Positions 8,287 through 17,018 of a stretch of 64,000 nucleotides of DNA are shown here, one piece after another; the first letter of the stretch is position 1, and each line of letters starts with the position of its first letter. Origin of the DNA: Bifidobacterium miconisargentati (GTDB lineage Bacteria > Actinomycetota > Actinomycetes > Actinomycetales > Bifidobacteriaceae); NCBI RefSeq assembly GCF_019331675.1, contig NZ_JAHBBJ010000005.1, positions 1-64,000 of the forward strand. The letters are read 5' to 3'. The notes beneath the pieces are model-generated. The model ran no database searches. It was not told the DNA's origin and was given only the letters and a program-made list of their open reading frames with translations. A program made the position numbers and the translations under genes.

Positions 8287-9609
8287 ATGAAAGGCACATT
8301 GAAGACGAAGGCGATCAGGCTCATGGCCGCAGTGGCGGCCGGCGCCACCCTGCTGTCGGTCGCGGCATGCGGCGCGCAGCCGGGCGGCGGCTCCGCCAAG
8401 GCCACCGGCGCGAACGCCACCGTATGGAGCCTCACGGACAGCACGTGGGCCTCCGTCCAGCAGACCTTCGAGGACTGGAACAAGGCCAATCCGGACGCGC
8501 AGATCAAGAACGAGTCCTTCGCCAACGACTCCTACAAGGAGAAGATCCGCACCGCCATCGGCTCCGGCAACGCGCCCACCCTCGTCCTGAGCTGGGGCGG
8601 CTCCCCGGTCACCGACTATTGGACCAACAAGAACATCATCGACCTCACTTCCGATCTGGACTCCGTGGTCAAGGAGAAGGTGCTCGACTCCGTGGCCGCC
8701 GAAGGCTACCGCGACGACAAGCTCGTGGCCGTGCCCGTGGGCCAGGTCCAGCCCGCCATCCTGTGGACCAACAAGGCCGTGCTCAAGGAGGCCGGCATCT
8801 CCGACGCCCCGCAGACCTGGGACGAACTGCTCGACGACGTGGCCAAGCTCAAGGACGCCGGCAAGACCCCGATCGCCCTGGCCGGCGGCAGCAAGTGGCC
8901 CTACCTGATGTGGGCCGCCTACCTCATCGACCGCATCGGCGGCCCGGACGTGATGCAGAACATCCTCGACGGCAAGAAGGACGCCTGGTCCGACCCGGCC
9001 GTCATCGAGGCCATGACCAAGATCCAGGACCTCGTGGACGCCGGCGCGTTCGGCGACAGCTACCAGTCCATGTCCGCCGACGACAAGAAGGACACCGCCC
9101 TGCTCGCCAACGGCCAGGCCGGCTTCGACCTCATGGGCTCCTGGGTGTATGCCGACTTCGGCACCATCAACGCGGACTTCGCCAAGAACGACCTCGGCTA
9201 CGCGGCCTTCCCGGCCGTCGAAGGCGGCAAGGGCGACCCGTCCATGCTCACCGGCAACCTCGCCAACTACTGGTCCGTGGCCGCCTCCGCGGGCAAGGAA
9301 TCCCAGCAGACCGCCATCAAGTACCTCAAGGAGAACACCTACTCCGACGGCATCGTGGACGGCCTGCTCTCCAGCGGCGGCGTGCCCCCGGTCAAGGGCA
9401 TCGAGGACAAGGTCAAGTCCGCCGATGACGGCACCGGCTTCCTCACCTACGTCTACGACTCCGTGAAGAACGCCTCCAACTACCAGCTCTCCCTCGACGT
9501 GGCCCTGCCCGCCGACCAGGGCCAGGCGCTGCTCAACAACCTCGAGCAGGTCTTCCTCAAGCAGATCACCCCGCAGCAGTTCGCGGATGCGATGAACAAG
9601 ACCCTGTAA
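8287..9609 (+). CDS. Sugar ABC transporter substrate-binding lipoprotein
   Basis: Extracellular binding protein of the MalE/family-1 type, 440 residues, with a lipobox ending at Cys28 (LSVAAC). The start at 8287 follows GAGGAGGAACAG. It is followed by two permeases and a GH120 glycosidase, so the ligand is probably a xylo-oligosaccharide (inference). No ATPase gene is present in the operon. In actinobacteria such systems usually share an MsiK-type ATPase encoded elsewhere. Confidence 0.9.
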   Translation: MKGTLKTKAIRLMAAVAAGATLLSVAACGAQPGGGSAKATGANATVWSLTDSTWASVQQTFEDWNKANPDAQIKNESFANDSYKEKIRTAIGSGNAPTLVLSWGGSPVTDYWTNKNIIDLTSDLDSVVKEKVLDSVAAEGYRDDKLVAVPVGQVQPAILWTNKAVLKEAGISDAPQTWDELLDDVAKLKDAGKTPIALAGGSKWPYLMWAAYLIDRIGGPDVMQNILDGKKDAWSDPAVIEAMTKIQDLVDAGAFGDSYQSMSADDKKDTALLANGQAGFDLMGSWVYADFGTINADFAKNDLGYAAFPAVEGGKGDPSMLTGNLANYWSVAASAGKESQQTAIKYLKENTYSDGIVDGLLSSGGVPPVKGIEDKVKSADDGTGFLTYVYDSVKNASNYQLSLDVALPADQGQALLNNLEQVFLKQITPQQFADAMNKTL

Positions 9610-9613
9610 ATCC

Positions 9614-9712
9614 GACTGCCGCCGGCGGCCGGGGCGCGGAACGGGGACGATCGATGCGCATCGATTCCCGTCTCCGCTTCCGCCCACGTTCCGGGCCCCG
9701 CCCGCCGGCACC
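9614..9712 (+). other. Long stem-loop between binding protein and first permease
   Basis: The spacer contains a GC-rich imperfect stem with a GATCGATGCGCATCGAT palindrome near its tip. Such structures commonly protect the upstream binding-protein mRNA and limit read-through to the permeases. The 157-bp gap has no gene. Confidence 0.5.
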
Positions 9713-9766
9713 TATGGCTTCCTCCCCGCACCGCAGCGGGGGAGCCCAGTGACAAGAGAGGACATC

Positions 9767-10741
9767 ATGTCATTCGTTTCCAAGGCCGTCGCACAGCCCA
9801 AGCCCGCCCGCGCGGCCGTTTCATCCAACAAATCCGCCAAAACCGCGGCCAAATCCACCAAGTCCGGCAAGCTCCACAAGGGCCCGTCCCTGTGGTACAC
9901 GGCCCCGGCCCTCATCTTCTTCGGCATCTTCGCCCTCATCCCACTGGTCGGCGTGCTCGTGCTGTCCTTCATGAACTGGGACGGCCTGGGCGCCATCACC
10001 TTCAACGGCCTGGGCAACTGGGCGCGCATGTTCTCCGACCCGCTGGTCATGAACGCCTTCAAACTCACCATCATCCTGACCATCGTGAGCTGGGCCGTCC
10101 AGACCCCGATCTGCATCCTGCTCGGCACCTTCATGGCCGGCACGCAGAAGTACCGCGCGTTCCTCGCCGTCTTCTACTTCCTGCCGCTGCTGTTCAGCTC
10201 CACCGCCGTGGCCATCACCTGGAAGAACCTTCTGGACCCGAACTTCGGCGTGGGCAAGGCGTTCGGCATCGGCTGGCTGGCCCACAACTGGCTTGGCGAC
10301 CCGAAGACCGCCCTGTGGACCGTGATCTTCGTGGTCTCCTGGTGCTTCATCCCGCTGCACTCGCTGCTCTACCAGGGCGCCGTCCGCCAGATCCCGCAGA
10401 CCATGTACGAGGCCGCCACCATCGACGGCGCCGGCCCGATCCGCCAGTTCTTCTCCATCACCCTGCCGCAGCTCAAGTACACCTTCGCCACCGATTCCAC
10501 GCTGATGATCGTCGGCTCGCTGACCTACTTCGATCTGGTGTACGTGATGACCGGCGGCGGCCCCGGCAACGCCACCCGCATCCTGCCGCTCGACATGTAC
10601 CTCAAGGGCTTCAAGAGCTACGACATGGGCGGCGCATCCGTGGTGGGCGTGATCATTCTCGCCCTCGGCATCGCGGTGTCGCTGATCCTCAACAAGCTGT
10701 CCGGTTCGGACAAGATGGAAAGCCAGATGGAAGGCGCCTGA
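9767..10741 (+). CDS. Sugar ABC transporter permease (MalF type)
   Basis: A 324-residue membrane protein with about six helices and the EAA loop (YEAATIDGAGPIRQFF...LPQLK) that contacts the ATPase. The N-terminal 35 residues are Lys/Ala/Ser-rich and cytoplasmic. I chose ATG 9767, preceded by AGAGAGG; the frame extends 18 bp further to a GTG. The next permease starts 6 bp after its stop. Confidence 0.9.
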   Translation: MSFVSKAVAQPKPARAAVSSNKSAKTAAKSTKSGKLHKGPSLWYTAPALIFFGIFALIPLVGVLVLSFMNWDGLGAITFNGLGNWARMFSDPLVMNAFKLTIILTIVSWAVQTPICILLGTFMAGTQKYRAFLAVFYFLPLLFSSTAVAITWKNLLDPNFGVGKAFGIGWLAHNWLGDPKTALWTVIFVVSWCFIPLHSLLYQGAVRQIPQTMYEAATIDGAGPIRQFFSITLPQLKYTFATDSTLMIVGSLTYFDLVYVMTGGGPGNATRILPLDMYLKGFKSYDMGGASVVGVIILALGIAVSLILNKLSGSDKMESQMEGA

Positions 10742-10747
10742 TCAATC

Positions 10748-11578
10748 ATGATTCGCATCAAGAACAAGCAATACAACATCGTCGGCGGATTCCTCGGCTG
10801 GTTCTGGTTCGCCCTCATCGTCATCCCGATCTACTACATCGTGGTCACGTCCCTGCGCGACCAGAGCGAGATCTACTCCCAAAACCCGCTCTCCCTACCC
10901 GAGCACTTCACGTTCGCCGCGTACGGCCGCGTGTTCGCCAACGATTTCCTGCTGTACATCGGCAACACGCTGTTCGTCACCATCGTGACCGTGGCGCTGA
11001 TCCTGCTGGTCACCGTGATGGCCGCGTACGCCATCACCCGCCGCGCCGACGCCGGCGCCCGCGCCATCTACAAGGTGATCATCACGGGCCTGGCCATCCC
11101 GATGCAGGCCACCATCATCCCGGTGTATTACCTGATCATCCAGATGGGCCTGTACGACACGCTCTGGGCCATCATCCTGCCCTCGGTGGGCTTCGCCATC
11201 CCGATCACCGTCATGATCCTGTGCAACTTCCTGCGCGACATCCCGCAGTCGCTGTTCGAGGCGATGGAGGTGGACGGCGCCACCGAATGGAAGATCATGT
11301 GGCGGCTCGCCATCCCGATGATCAAGCCGGCCATCATCACCGTCTCCATCTACGACGCGCTGCAGGTCTGGAACGGGTTCCTCTTCCCCCTGATCCTGAC
11401 CCAAAGCTCCTCGAACCGTGTGATCACCCTGAGCCTGTGGGCGTTCCAGGGCCAGTTCACCGTGGATATCCCCGGCATCCTCGCCGCCGTGGTGGTCTCG
11501 GTGATTCCGATCCTGACCGCCTACATCATCGGCCGCAAGCAGATGGTCGCCGGCCTGACCGCCGGATTCAGCAAGTAG
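10748..11578 (+). CDS. Sugar ABC transporter permease (MalG type)
   Basis: A 276-residue inner-membrane permease of the CUT1 class with an EAA loop (FEAMEVDGATEWKIMWRLAIPMIK) and about six helices. It pairs with the preceding permease to form the translocation pore. Confidence 0.9.
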   Translation: MIRIKNKQYNIVGGFLGWFWFALIVIPIYYIVVTSLRDQSEIYSQNPLSLPEHFTFAAYGRVFANDFLLYIGNTLFVTIVTVALILLVTVMAAYAITRRADAGARAIYKVIITGLAIPMQATIIPVYYLIIQMGLYDTLWAIILPSVGFAIPITVMILCNFLRDIPQSLFEAMEVDGATEWKIMWRLAIPMIKPAIITVSIYDALQVWNGFLFPLILTQSSSNRVITLSLWAFQGQFTVDIPGILAAVVVSVIPILTAYIIGRKQMVAGLTAGFSK

Positions 11579-11589
11579 ATCGCAAACCC

Positions 11590-11649
11590 CGGGCGCGTAG
11601 GCCCCGACCCCGTTCATGGGGAGGGTCCGGGCCAACGCGCCCTTTTCCA
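11590..11649 (+). terminator. Terminator-like hairpin between permease and glycosidase
   Basis: GGGCGCGTAGGCCC and GGGCCAACGCGCCC pair around a loop containing a smaller CCCC/GGGG stem, followed by TTTTCC. It may reduce expression of the downstream glycosidase relative to the transporter. Confidence 0.55.
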
Positions 11650-11678
11650 AGCTTTTTCAATCCGAAAGGAATGCTGAC

Positions 11679-13739
11679 ATGACTCAGCGCACACTTCATG
11701 TTTCGGCCTCGGCGGTCGGCGCCGCGGTACAGGACGGCGGTGAGGCCACGCCGTTCGCCACGATATCGGCCGCAGCGGCCGTGGCCCGCCCCGGCGACAC
11801 CGTGTTGGTGCACGAGGGCGTCTACCGCGAGCAGGTGAGCCCGGCCCTGGGAGGACTCAACGAATTCACACGCATCACCTACGCCGTGGCCCCCGGCGAG
11901 CACGCGACTATCAAGGGCTCCGAGGTCGTCTCGGGCTGGGAGCCGGTGGACGGCAAGCCGGGTGTGTGGCATGTGAGCGTGCCGAACACGGTGTTCGGTG
12001 GGTTCAACCCGTTCGCCAAGCCGCTCCGCGGTGACTGGCTGGAGCGTCCGAGCGACTGGACGATGAGCCTGGGCGAGGTGTACCTGGACGGCCGCTCGAT
12101 GTACGAGGCGCCCAGCGTGGAGGCGGTCGCCGCCGCCGAGCCGCGTACGTTCGGCTACGGGCCGGATTGGGTGTCCGTGACCGAACCCATCGACGACCCG
12201 TCCAAGACCGTCTGGCAGTGGCATGCCGAGGTGGGCGACGACGTCACGGAGATCTGGGCCAACTTCCATGACGTCGACCCGAACGGGCACCTGACCGAAA
12301 TCAACGTGCGCGAGACGTGCTTCTACCCGGAGCTTCCGGGCCGCGACTACATCACCGTGCGCGGCTTCGAGCTGGCGCAGGCCGCCTGCGGTTGGGCCCC
12401 GCCCACCGGCGACCAGAAGGGGCTCATCGGCACGCACTGGTCGAAGGGCTGGACCATCGAGGACAACGACATCCACGACGCCCGCTGCTCCGGCGTGAGC
12501 CTGGGCAAGGACGGCGTGACCGGCGACAACGAGGCGTCCCGCTTCGGCCGCAAGCCCGGCTACCAGATTCAGCAGGAGGTGGTGTTCCGCGCCATCCGCC
12601 AGGGCTGGTCACGCGAGACGGTCGGCGGGCACATCGTGCGCCGCAACCACATCCACGACTGCGGCCAGAACGGCATCATGGGCCACATGGGCTGCGCGTT
12701 CAGCCTCATCGAGGACAACCACATCCACCACATCGCCACCAAGCGCGAGTTCTTCGGCCATGAGATCGCGGGCATCAAGTTCCACGCCGCCATCGACACG
12801 GTCATCCGGCACAACCACATCCACGACTGCACGCTGGGAACCTGGCTGGACTGGGAGCTGCAGGGCACCCGCGTGACCCGCAACATCTACCACGACAACT
12901 GGCGCGACTTCATGATCGAGGTCACCTCCGGCCCCTGCCTGTTCGACAACAACGTATTCGGCTCGTTCTACGCCATGGACAACGTGGCGCAGGGCAGCGC
13001 GTTCGTGCACAACCTGTTCTGCGGCACCGTGCAGCCGCGCAAGGTGCTCAACCGCTCCACTCCCTACCACCTGCCGCATTCCACCGCCGTGGCCGGATAC
13101 GCCTGCGTGTACGGCGGCGACGACCGCTTCTACCAGAACGTGTTCGTGGGCGGCCCGGAGTTCAGTGCGGTCACGCATCGCGGCACCGCGTACGCGGACG
13201 GCTCGCCGGTCTCCGAGGCCGAATACATGGATCGCGTGCACGTCAACGACCCGGGTGACGTGGAGATGTTCGAGCAGGTGCCGCAGCCGATGTACATCGA
13301 CGGCAACGCCTACCTGCGCGGCGGCGACGGTCAGGTGGCCCCCTCATTCGACCGCGAGGAGCACAAGTACGTGGCCGAGGCCGGTGCCGGCGCGACCGGT
13401 GCGGATGCGGGTGTCCCGTCCGCCGAGCCGGTCGGGCCCGGTGGCGTCGCGGAGGCCAATCGTCTGGCCGCCAAGGCACAGGCCCGCGTGGTCGCCGAAG
13501 CGGACGGCTCGGTCTGGCTGGACGTGGACGTGGACCCGGCCATGCTCGGCCTGCCGACCGTGACGGTGGGCACCGAGCTGCTGGGCACTCCGCGTATCGT
13601 CACCGAACCCTACGAGAACCCGGACGGCACCGCGCTCGCCGTCGATATGGACCTCACCGGCGCCCCGCGCGGCGAACATCCAACGCCCGGCCCCGTCGAA
13701 AGCCTCGTTCCCGGCCGCAACCGCATCCGTCTGGCCTGA
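11679..13739 (+). CDS. Probable GH120 beta-xylosidase (right-handed beta-helix)
   Basis: A 686-residue intracellular enzyme without a signal peptide. The central part is a right-handed parallel beta-helix with repeated HIHDC/NHIH rungs. In characterised GH120 enzymes (for example XylC of Thermoanaerobacterium saccharolyticum) the catalytic Asp and Glu are 23 residues apart. Here Asp391 (WLDWELQG) and Glu414 (DFMIEVTSGP) have exactly that spacing. It would release xylose from xylo-oligosaccharides imported by the transporter just upstream. The start is supported by GAAAGGA ten bases before ATG 11679. The family call rests on remembered motif similarity. Confidence 0.78.
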   Translation: MTQRTLHVSASAVGAAVQDGGEATPFATISAAAAVARPGDTVLVHEGVYREQVSPALGGLNEFTRITYAVAPGEHATIKGSEVVSGWEPVDGKPGVWHVSVPNTVFGGFNPFAKPLRGDWLERPSDWTMSLGEVYLDGRSMYEAPSVEAVAAAEPRTFGYGPDWVSVTEPIDDPSKTVWQWHAEVGDDVTEIWANFHDVDPNGHLTEINVRETCFYPELPGRDYITVRGFELAQAACGWAPPTGDQKGLIGTHWSKGWTIEDNDIHDARCSGVSLGKDGVTGDNEASRFGRKPGYQIQQEVVFRAIRQGWSRETVGGHIVRRNHIHDCGQNGIMGHMGCAFSLIEDNHIHHIATKREFFGHEIAGIKFHAAIDTVIRHNHIHDCTLGTWLDWELQGTRVTRNIYHDNWRDFMIEVTSGPCLFDNNVFGSFYAMDNVAQGSAFVHNLFCGTVQPRKVLNRSTPYHLPHSTAVAGYACVYGGDDRFYQNVFVGGPEFSAVTHRGTAYADGSPVSEAEYMDRVHVNDPGDVEMFEQVPQPMYIDGNAYLRGGDGQVAPSFDREEHKYVAEAGAGATGADAGVPSAEPVGPGGVAEANRLAAKAQARVVAEADGSVWLDVDVDPAMLGLPTVTVGTELLGTPRIVTEPYENPDGTALAVDMDLTGAPRGEHPTPGPVESLVPGRNRIRLA

Positions 13740-13757
13740 AACGGTCCGGCAATACCA

Positions 13758-13786
13758 TTGACGAGCTCTCGATAATCACCTCGTCA
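13758..13786. terminator. Bidirectional terminator between convergent genes
   Basis: TTGACGAG and CTCGTCA pair across a 13-nt loop between the glycosidase stop and the DUF4143 stop. Confidence 0.5.
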
Positions 13787-14971
13787 TTGGGCCGATGCGC
13801 CGTCCCGTTGCTTGCCGGTCAGCCAATCGGCGGCTGTGGTGACATGGATGCCTTGCGATACGTAGCTTTGCTCGACCCGGCTGACCACGTACTGCTGTTT
13901 TTGTGGCACGTCGAGTACGTCGCCGATCAAGGTCAGGTGCCGGGCGAACCGGTCGTGGTAGGTCTGCCCGGATTTGATTTCGATCATCAGACGGTTGTTC
14001 GGGTCGGTGAAGTCCAGCAGATCCACCTCGACCTTGCTGGCGTCGCGGTAGAAGAACAGTTGGGGGTCCCTCCCGGCGTTCAGATGCTGTTTCATGGTTT
14101 CGGCGATGATGAGGTTCTCGAAGATGTCGCCGAACTTCGGATGGGCGATCAGCGCCTCGACCGTACGAATGCCAAGGAGATGGCACAGCAGACCGGTGTC
14201 GTAGAAATAGAGCTTCGGCGTCTTGACCACCTGCTTGCGGGCATTGGTGTAGAACGGCATGAGGTGGAACGCCAGATAGCTTGATTCCAGAATGGACATC
14301 CACGCCTTCACGGTCCGTGGGCTCACGCCAAGCTCGTTGGCGATGTTCGTGTAATTCACCAGCGCGCCGGAACTCAGTGCGCACAGGGTCAGGAATCGGC
14401 GGAAATCCGCCAAATTACGTACGTCGAGATATTCGGAGACATCGCGTTCGATATAGGTGTCGATGTAGTTCGAGAAGAACACGGCAAGCGGCATCCCGGT
14501 GTCATAAATACGCGGGTATCCGCCTTGCAGCATGAACGCATCCGGCGTAAGTGTCTGATCGGCTTGAACCGCTTCCTGATATGAGAACGGGAGCAGCTTG
14601 ACCAGGCCGACCCTGCCGGCCAACGACTGTCGGATGCGCTTGAGCAGCAGGAAATTCTGCGAGCCGGACAGCACGTACTGCCCCTGTCCGCCGCGCTCGT
14701 CGGACGTCACCTGAATCATGGAAAACAGATCAGGGGCGTACTGTGCCTCATCCACGATCAATTTGGACGGACGCTGCCGAATGAACCCCACCGGGTCATC
14801 GATGGCGGCCTTGCGCGTCCCTGGGTTCTCCAGATTCACATAGTCGTAGTCCGGGAACATGGCCTTGGCCAGAGTGGATTTGCCGCTTTGCCGCGGGCCG
14901 GTGATGGAGATCACGGGGAACCATTGCGCCAGCTGTTTGGCTTGTTTTCCGAGCAGTCGTGGAATCATCAT
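13784..14971 (-). CDS. AAA ATPase with DUF4143 domain
   Basis: A 395-residue protein with Walker A GPRQSGKST (residues 25-33) and Walker B LIVDEAQ (Asp74-Glu75), then a C-terminal DUF4143 (PD-(D/E)XK-like) region containing KVEVDLLD and MIEIKSG. The family is widespread and of uncertain role; it often occurs as variable accessory copies in bifidobacteria. The upstream region holds four 14-bp iterons with 23-bp period. The gene is less GC-rich than its neighbours. Confidence 0.88.
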   Translation of the reverse strand: MMIPRLLGKQAKQLAQWFPVISITGPRQSGKSTLAKAMFPDYDYVNLENPGTRKAAIDDPVGFIRQRPSKLIVDEAQYAPDLFSMIQVTSDERGGQGQYVLSGSQNFLLLKRIRQSLAGRVGLVKLLPFSYQEAVQADQTLTPDAFMLQGGYPRIYDTGMPLAVFFSNYIDTYIERDVSEYLDVRNLADFRRFLTLCALSSGALVNYTNIANELGVSPRTVKAWMSILESSYLAFHLMPFYTNARKQVVKTPKLYFYDTGLLCHLLGIRTVEALIAHPKFGDIFENLIIAETMKQHLNAGRDPQLFFYRDASKVEVDLLDFTDPNNRLMIEIKSGQTYHDRFARHLTLIGDVLDVPQKQQYVVSRVEQSYVSQGIHVTTAADWLTGKQRDGASAQ

Positions 14972-14983
14972 CGTCTTCCCTCA

Positions 14984-15066
14984 TAATCATGCAGTAGTGA
15001 TTACCATAATCCTACATTAGAAATCCCCGTAATCCTGCATTAGGAAAAACCATAATCTGACAGTAG
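14984..15066. repeat. Four iterons, 14-bp core, 23-bp period
   Basis: Cores of the form TAATCnTgCAnTAG start at 14984, 15007, 15030 and 15053, exactly 23 bp apart. They lie 13 to 95 bp upstream of the DUF4143 ATPase start, where its promoter should be, and 110 bp from the divergent reductase gene. This arrangement suggests cooperative binding of a regulator on one face of the helix. Confidence 0.75.
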
Positions 15067-15165
15067 CGTGATTCGCGATTCGAGGCGGGGCCGGGTGCGG
15101 CTGACACCGTCAAAGCCGCCGATATCGCACCGGAAATCACCCTTCCCCGATTCGGCGGCTTGCGT

Positions 15166-15181
15166 TAGGCTAGAGCGCGTG
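15166..15181 (+). promoter_or_regulatory. -10 box giving a probable leaderless mRNA
   Basis: TAGGCT at 15166-15171 lies 7 nt before the GTG start at 15179, and there is no ribosome binding site. Confidence 0.5.
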
Positions 15182-16630
15182 ACTGAATCTTCGAATACTG
15201 AACTCCGCATTGCCGTGATCGGCGCCGGCCCGGCCGGTGTCTACTCCTCCGATATCTTCCTGCGCCAGCTCAAGAAGCTGGGCGAGGAGCTGGGCCTCGG
15301 CACCGAAGCCCGCATCGACCTGTTCGAGAAGCTGCCCGTGCCGTTCGGCCTGGTGCGCTACGGCGTGGCCCCCGACCACCCCTCCATCAAGTTCATCGCC
15401 TCCGCGCTCGAGAAGACCCTCGACAACCCGGACATCCATCTCTACTGCGACGTGGAGTTCGGCAAGGACGTGACCCTCGAGGACCTCCTCGCCCGTTACG
15501 ACGCCGTGCTCTTCGCCACCGGCGCGGTCAAGGACAAGCCGCTCGGCCTGCCCGGCGCCGGCCTGGACGGCGTGTACGGCGCCGCCAAGTTCGTCGAATG
15601 GTACGACGGCTACCCCACCGGCGCCCGCGAATGGCCGCTGACCGCCGAGAACGTGGCCGTGATCGGCGGCGGCAACGTGGCCATGGACGTGGCCCGCGAG
15701 CTCATGCGCAACGCGGACGACCTCAAGGCCAAGACCGACATCCCGGACAACGTCTACGAGGGTATCCAGAACAACAAGGCCAAGGTGCTGCACCTGTTCA
15801 TCCGCCGCGGCGTGGCCCAGGCCAAGTTCAGCGTGCAGGAGCTGCGCGAGATGGAGAAGCTGCCCGGCGTGCAGCTCATCATCAACGAGGACGACTTCGA
15901 CCTTGACGACGAGACCATCGAGGTGGCCGGCAAGGACAAGCTCACCCGCCAGATGGTCGAGGAGTTGTTCGCCATCCGCGAGATGGCCGAGGACATGGAA
16001 GACGACGGCGATGTGGACTTCGAAGGCAACCCGGCCGACCGCAAGTACTACATCCACTTCAACTCCGCGCCCACCGAGGTGCTCGGCGAGGACGGCAAGG
16101 TGACCGCCATCCGCGTGGAACGCACCGAGACCGGCGCCGACGGCAAGATGCACCGCACCGGCGAGTTCACCGACTACCCGGTCGAGGCCGTCTACCACGC
16201 CATCGGCTACAAGCCGGCCGAGGCCCCCGGCATCGCCTACGACGAGCATGGCGCCCACCTGGCCAACGCCAACGGCGACGGCCGTATCACCACCGAAGCC
16301 GAAGGCGGCGAGGTGCGCGAACGCCTCTACGCCACCGGTTGGGCCAAGCGCGGCCCGGTGGGCCTGATCGGCTCCACCAAGTCCGACGCCCTGGCCATTG
16401 TGACCAACATGCTTGAGGACCTGGCCAAGGCCGCCGAGGGCGGTCGCGTGGCCGCCGACCGCGACCCCGAATCCATCGACCGCCTGCTGGCCGAGCGCGG
16501 CGTCAAGCCCATCGACTTCGCCGGCTGGAAGAAGGTGGACGCCTTCGAACGCGCCGAGGGCGCCAAGGAAGGCCGCGAGCACAAGAAGGTCATCGAGCCC
16601 GCCCAGATGCGCGAGCTCGCCCACGCCTGA
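15179..16630 (+). CDS. Ferredoxin/flavodoxin-NADP+ reductase (FprA-like)
   Basis: A 483-residue flavoprotein transferring electrons between NADPH and ferredoxin. It has an FAD-binding GAGPAG motif near the N terminus (residues about 13-20), LPVPFGLVRYGVAPDHP typical of adrenodoxin-reductase-like enzymes, and an NADPH site VIGGGNVAMDVAREL. The C-terminal motif GWAKRGPVGLIGSTKSDA is also diagnostic. The frame is open upstream to 15068, but family similarity starts at the GTG 15179, which also fits a leaderless promoter. Confidence 0.9.
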   Translation: MTESSNTELRIAVIGAGPAGVYSSDIFLRQLKKLGEELGLGTEARIDLFEKLPVPFGLVRYGVAPDHPSIKFIASALEKTLDNPDIHLYCDVEFGKDVTLEDLLARYDAVLFATGAVKDKPLGLPGAGLDGVYGAAKFVEWYDGYPTGAREWPLTAENVAVIGGGNVAMDVARELMRNADDLKAKTDIPDNVYEGIQNNKAKVLHLFIRRGVAQAKFSVQELREMEKLPGVQLIINEDDFDLDDETIEVAGKDKLTRQMVEELFAIREMAEDMEDDGDVDFEGNPADRKYYIHFNSAPTEVLGEDGKVTAIRVERTETGADGKMHRTGEFTDYPVEAVYHAIGYKPAEAPGIAYDEHGAHLANANGDGRITTEAEGGEVRERLYATGWAKRGPVGLIGSTKSDALAIVTNMLEDLAKAAEGGRVAADRDPESIDRLLAERGVKPIDFAGWKKVDAFERAEGAKEGREHKKVIEPAQMRELAHA

Positions 16631-16678
16631 TATTGAGGGCAAAAGTTGTTGCCGAGCCTGATGGCGCGGCTGATTCCG

Positions 16679-16728
16679 GCTCCCCTCGCTGAGGGGAGCT
16701 GTCGAACGAAGTGAGACTGAGGGGAGGC
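16679..16728. repeat. CTCCCCTC palindromic repeat, copy 3
   Basis: Full-length copy with hairpin CTCCCCTC/GAGGGGAG and a central stem of the GTC...GAC type. It points opposite to the next copy 20 bp away. Confidence 0.8.
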
Positions 16729-16748
16729 TGGCGGGTGATTCCCGTGGT

Positions 16749-16796
16749 GCTCCCCTCAGTCGCTTTCAGCGACAGCTCCCCTCAGGGAGGGGAGCC
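16749..16796. repeat. CTCCCCTC palindromic repeat, copy 4
   Basis: Reverse-orientation full copy with inner stem GTCGC/GCGAC. Together with copy 3 it forms an inverted pair like the one at 60054-60165. Confidence 0.8.
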
Positions 16797-17018
16797 GGAC
16801 CATCTCGGCTCTACTGTTGCCTTGCGTATTTCCTGGAAAACGGCTCTTCATGACAAGGTCCCGGCGGGAGCCGCATTTGCGCTGCGGCGCGTCCCTGTTC
16901 CGTCAACGGTTTTCCGGGAATTCCCAGTCGGTCGACACCGTGCGGTCAGCATGGAGTCATAGGCTGTGGCGCGGCGAAAACCGATGACCAGACCACCAAA
17001 CCAGCGCCAAGGAGCGGC

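Larger units (their letters stand above)
16631..17018. other. Intergenic region with two repeat copies
   Basis: This 388-bp stretch has no gene. It contains two CTCCCCTC elements in opposite orientation and, near its end, a GGGAATTCCC palindrome at 16917-16926. The promoter of the following gene is presumably after 16800. Confidence 0.5.

Noticed and set aside
16917..16926. GGGAATTCCC palindrome as an operator
   Set aside because: A single 10-bp palindrome with no second copy nearby; likely chance.
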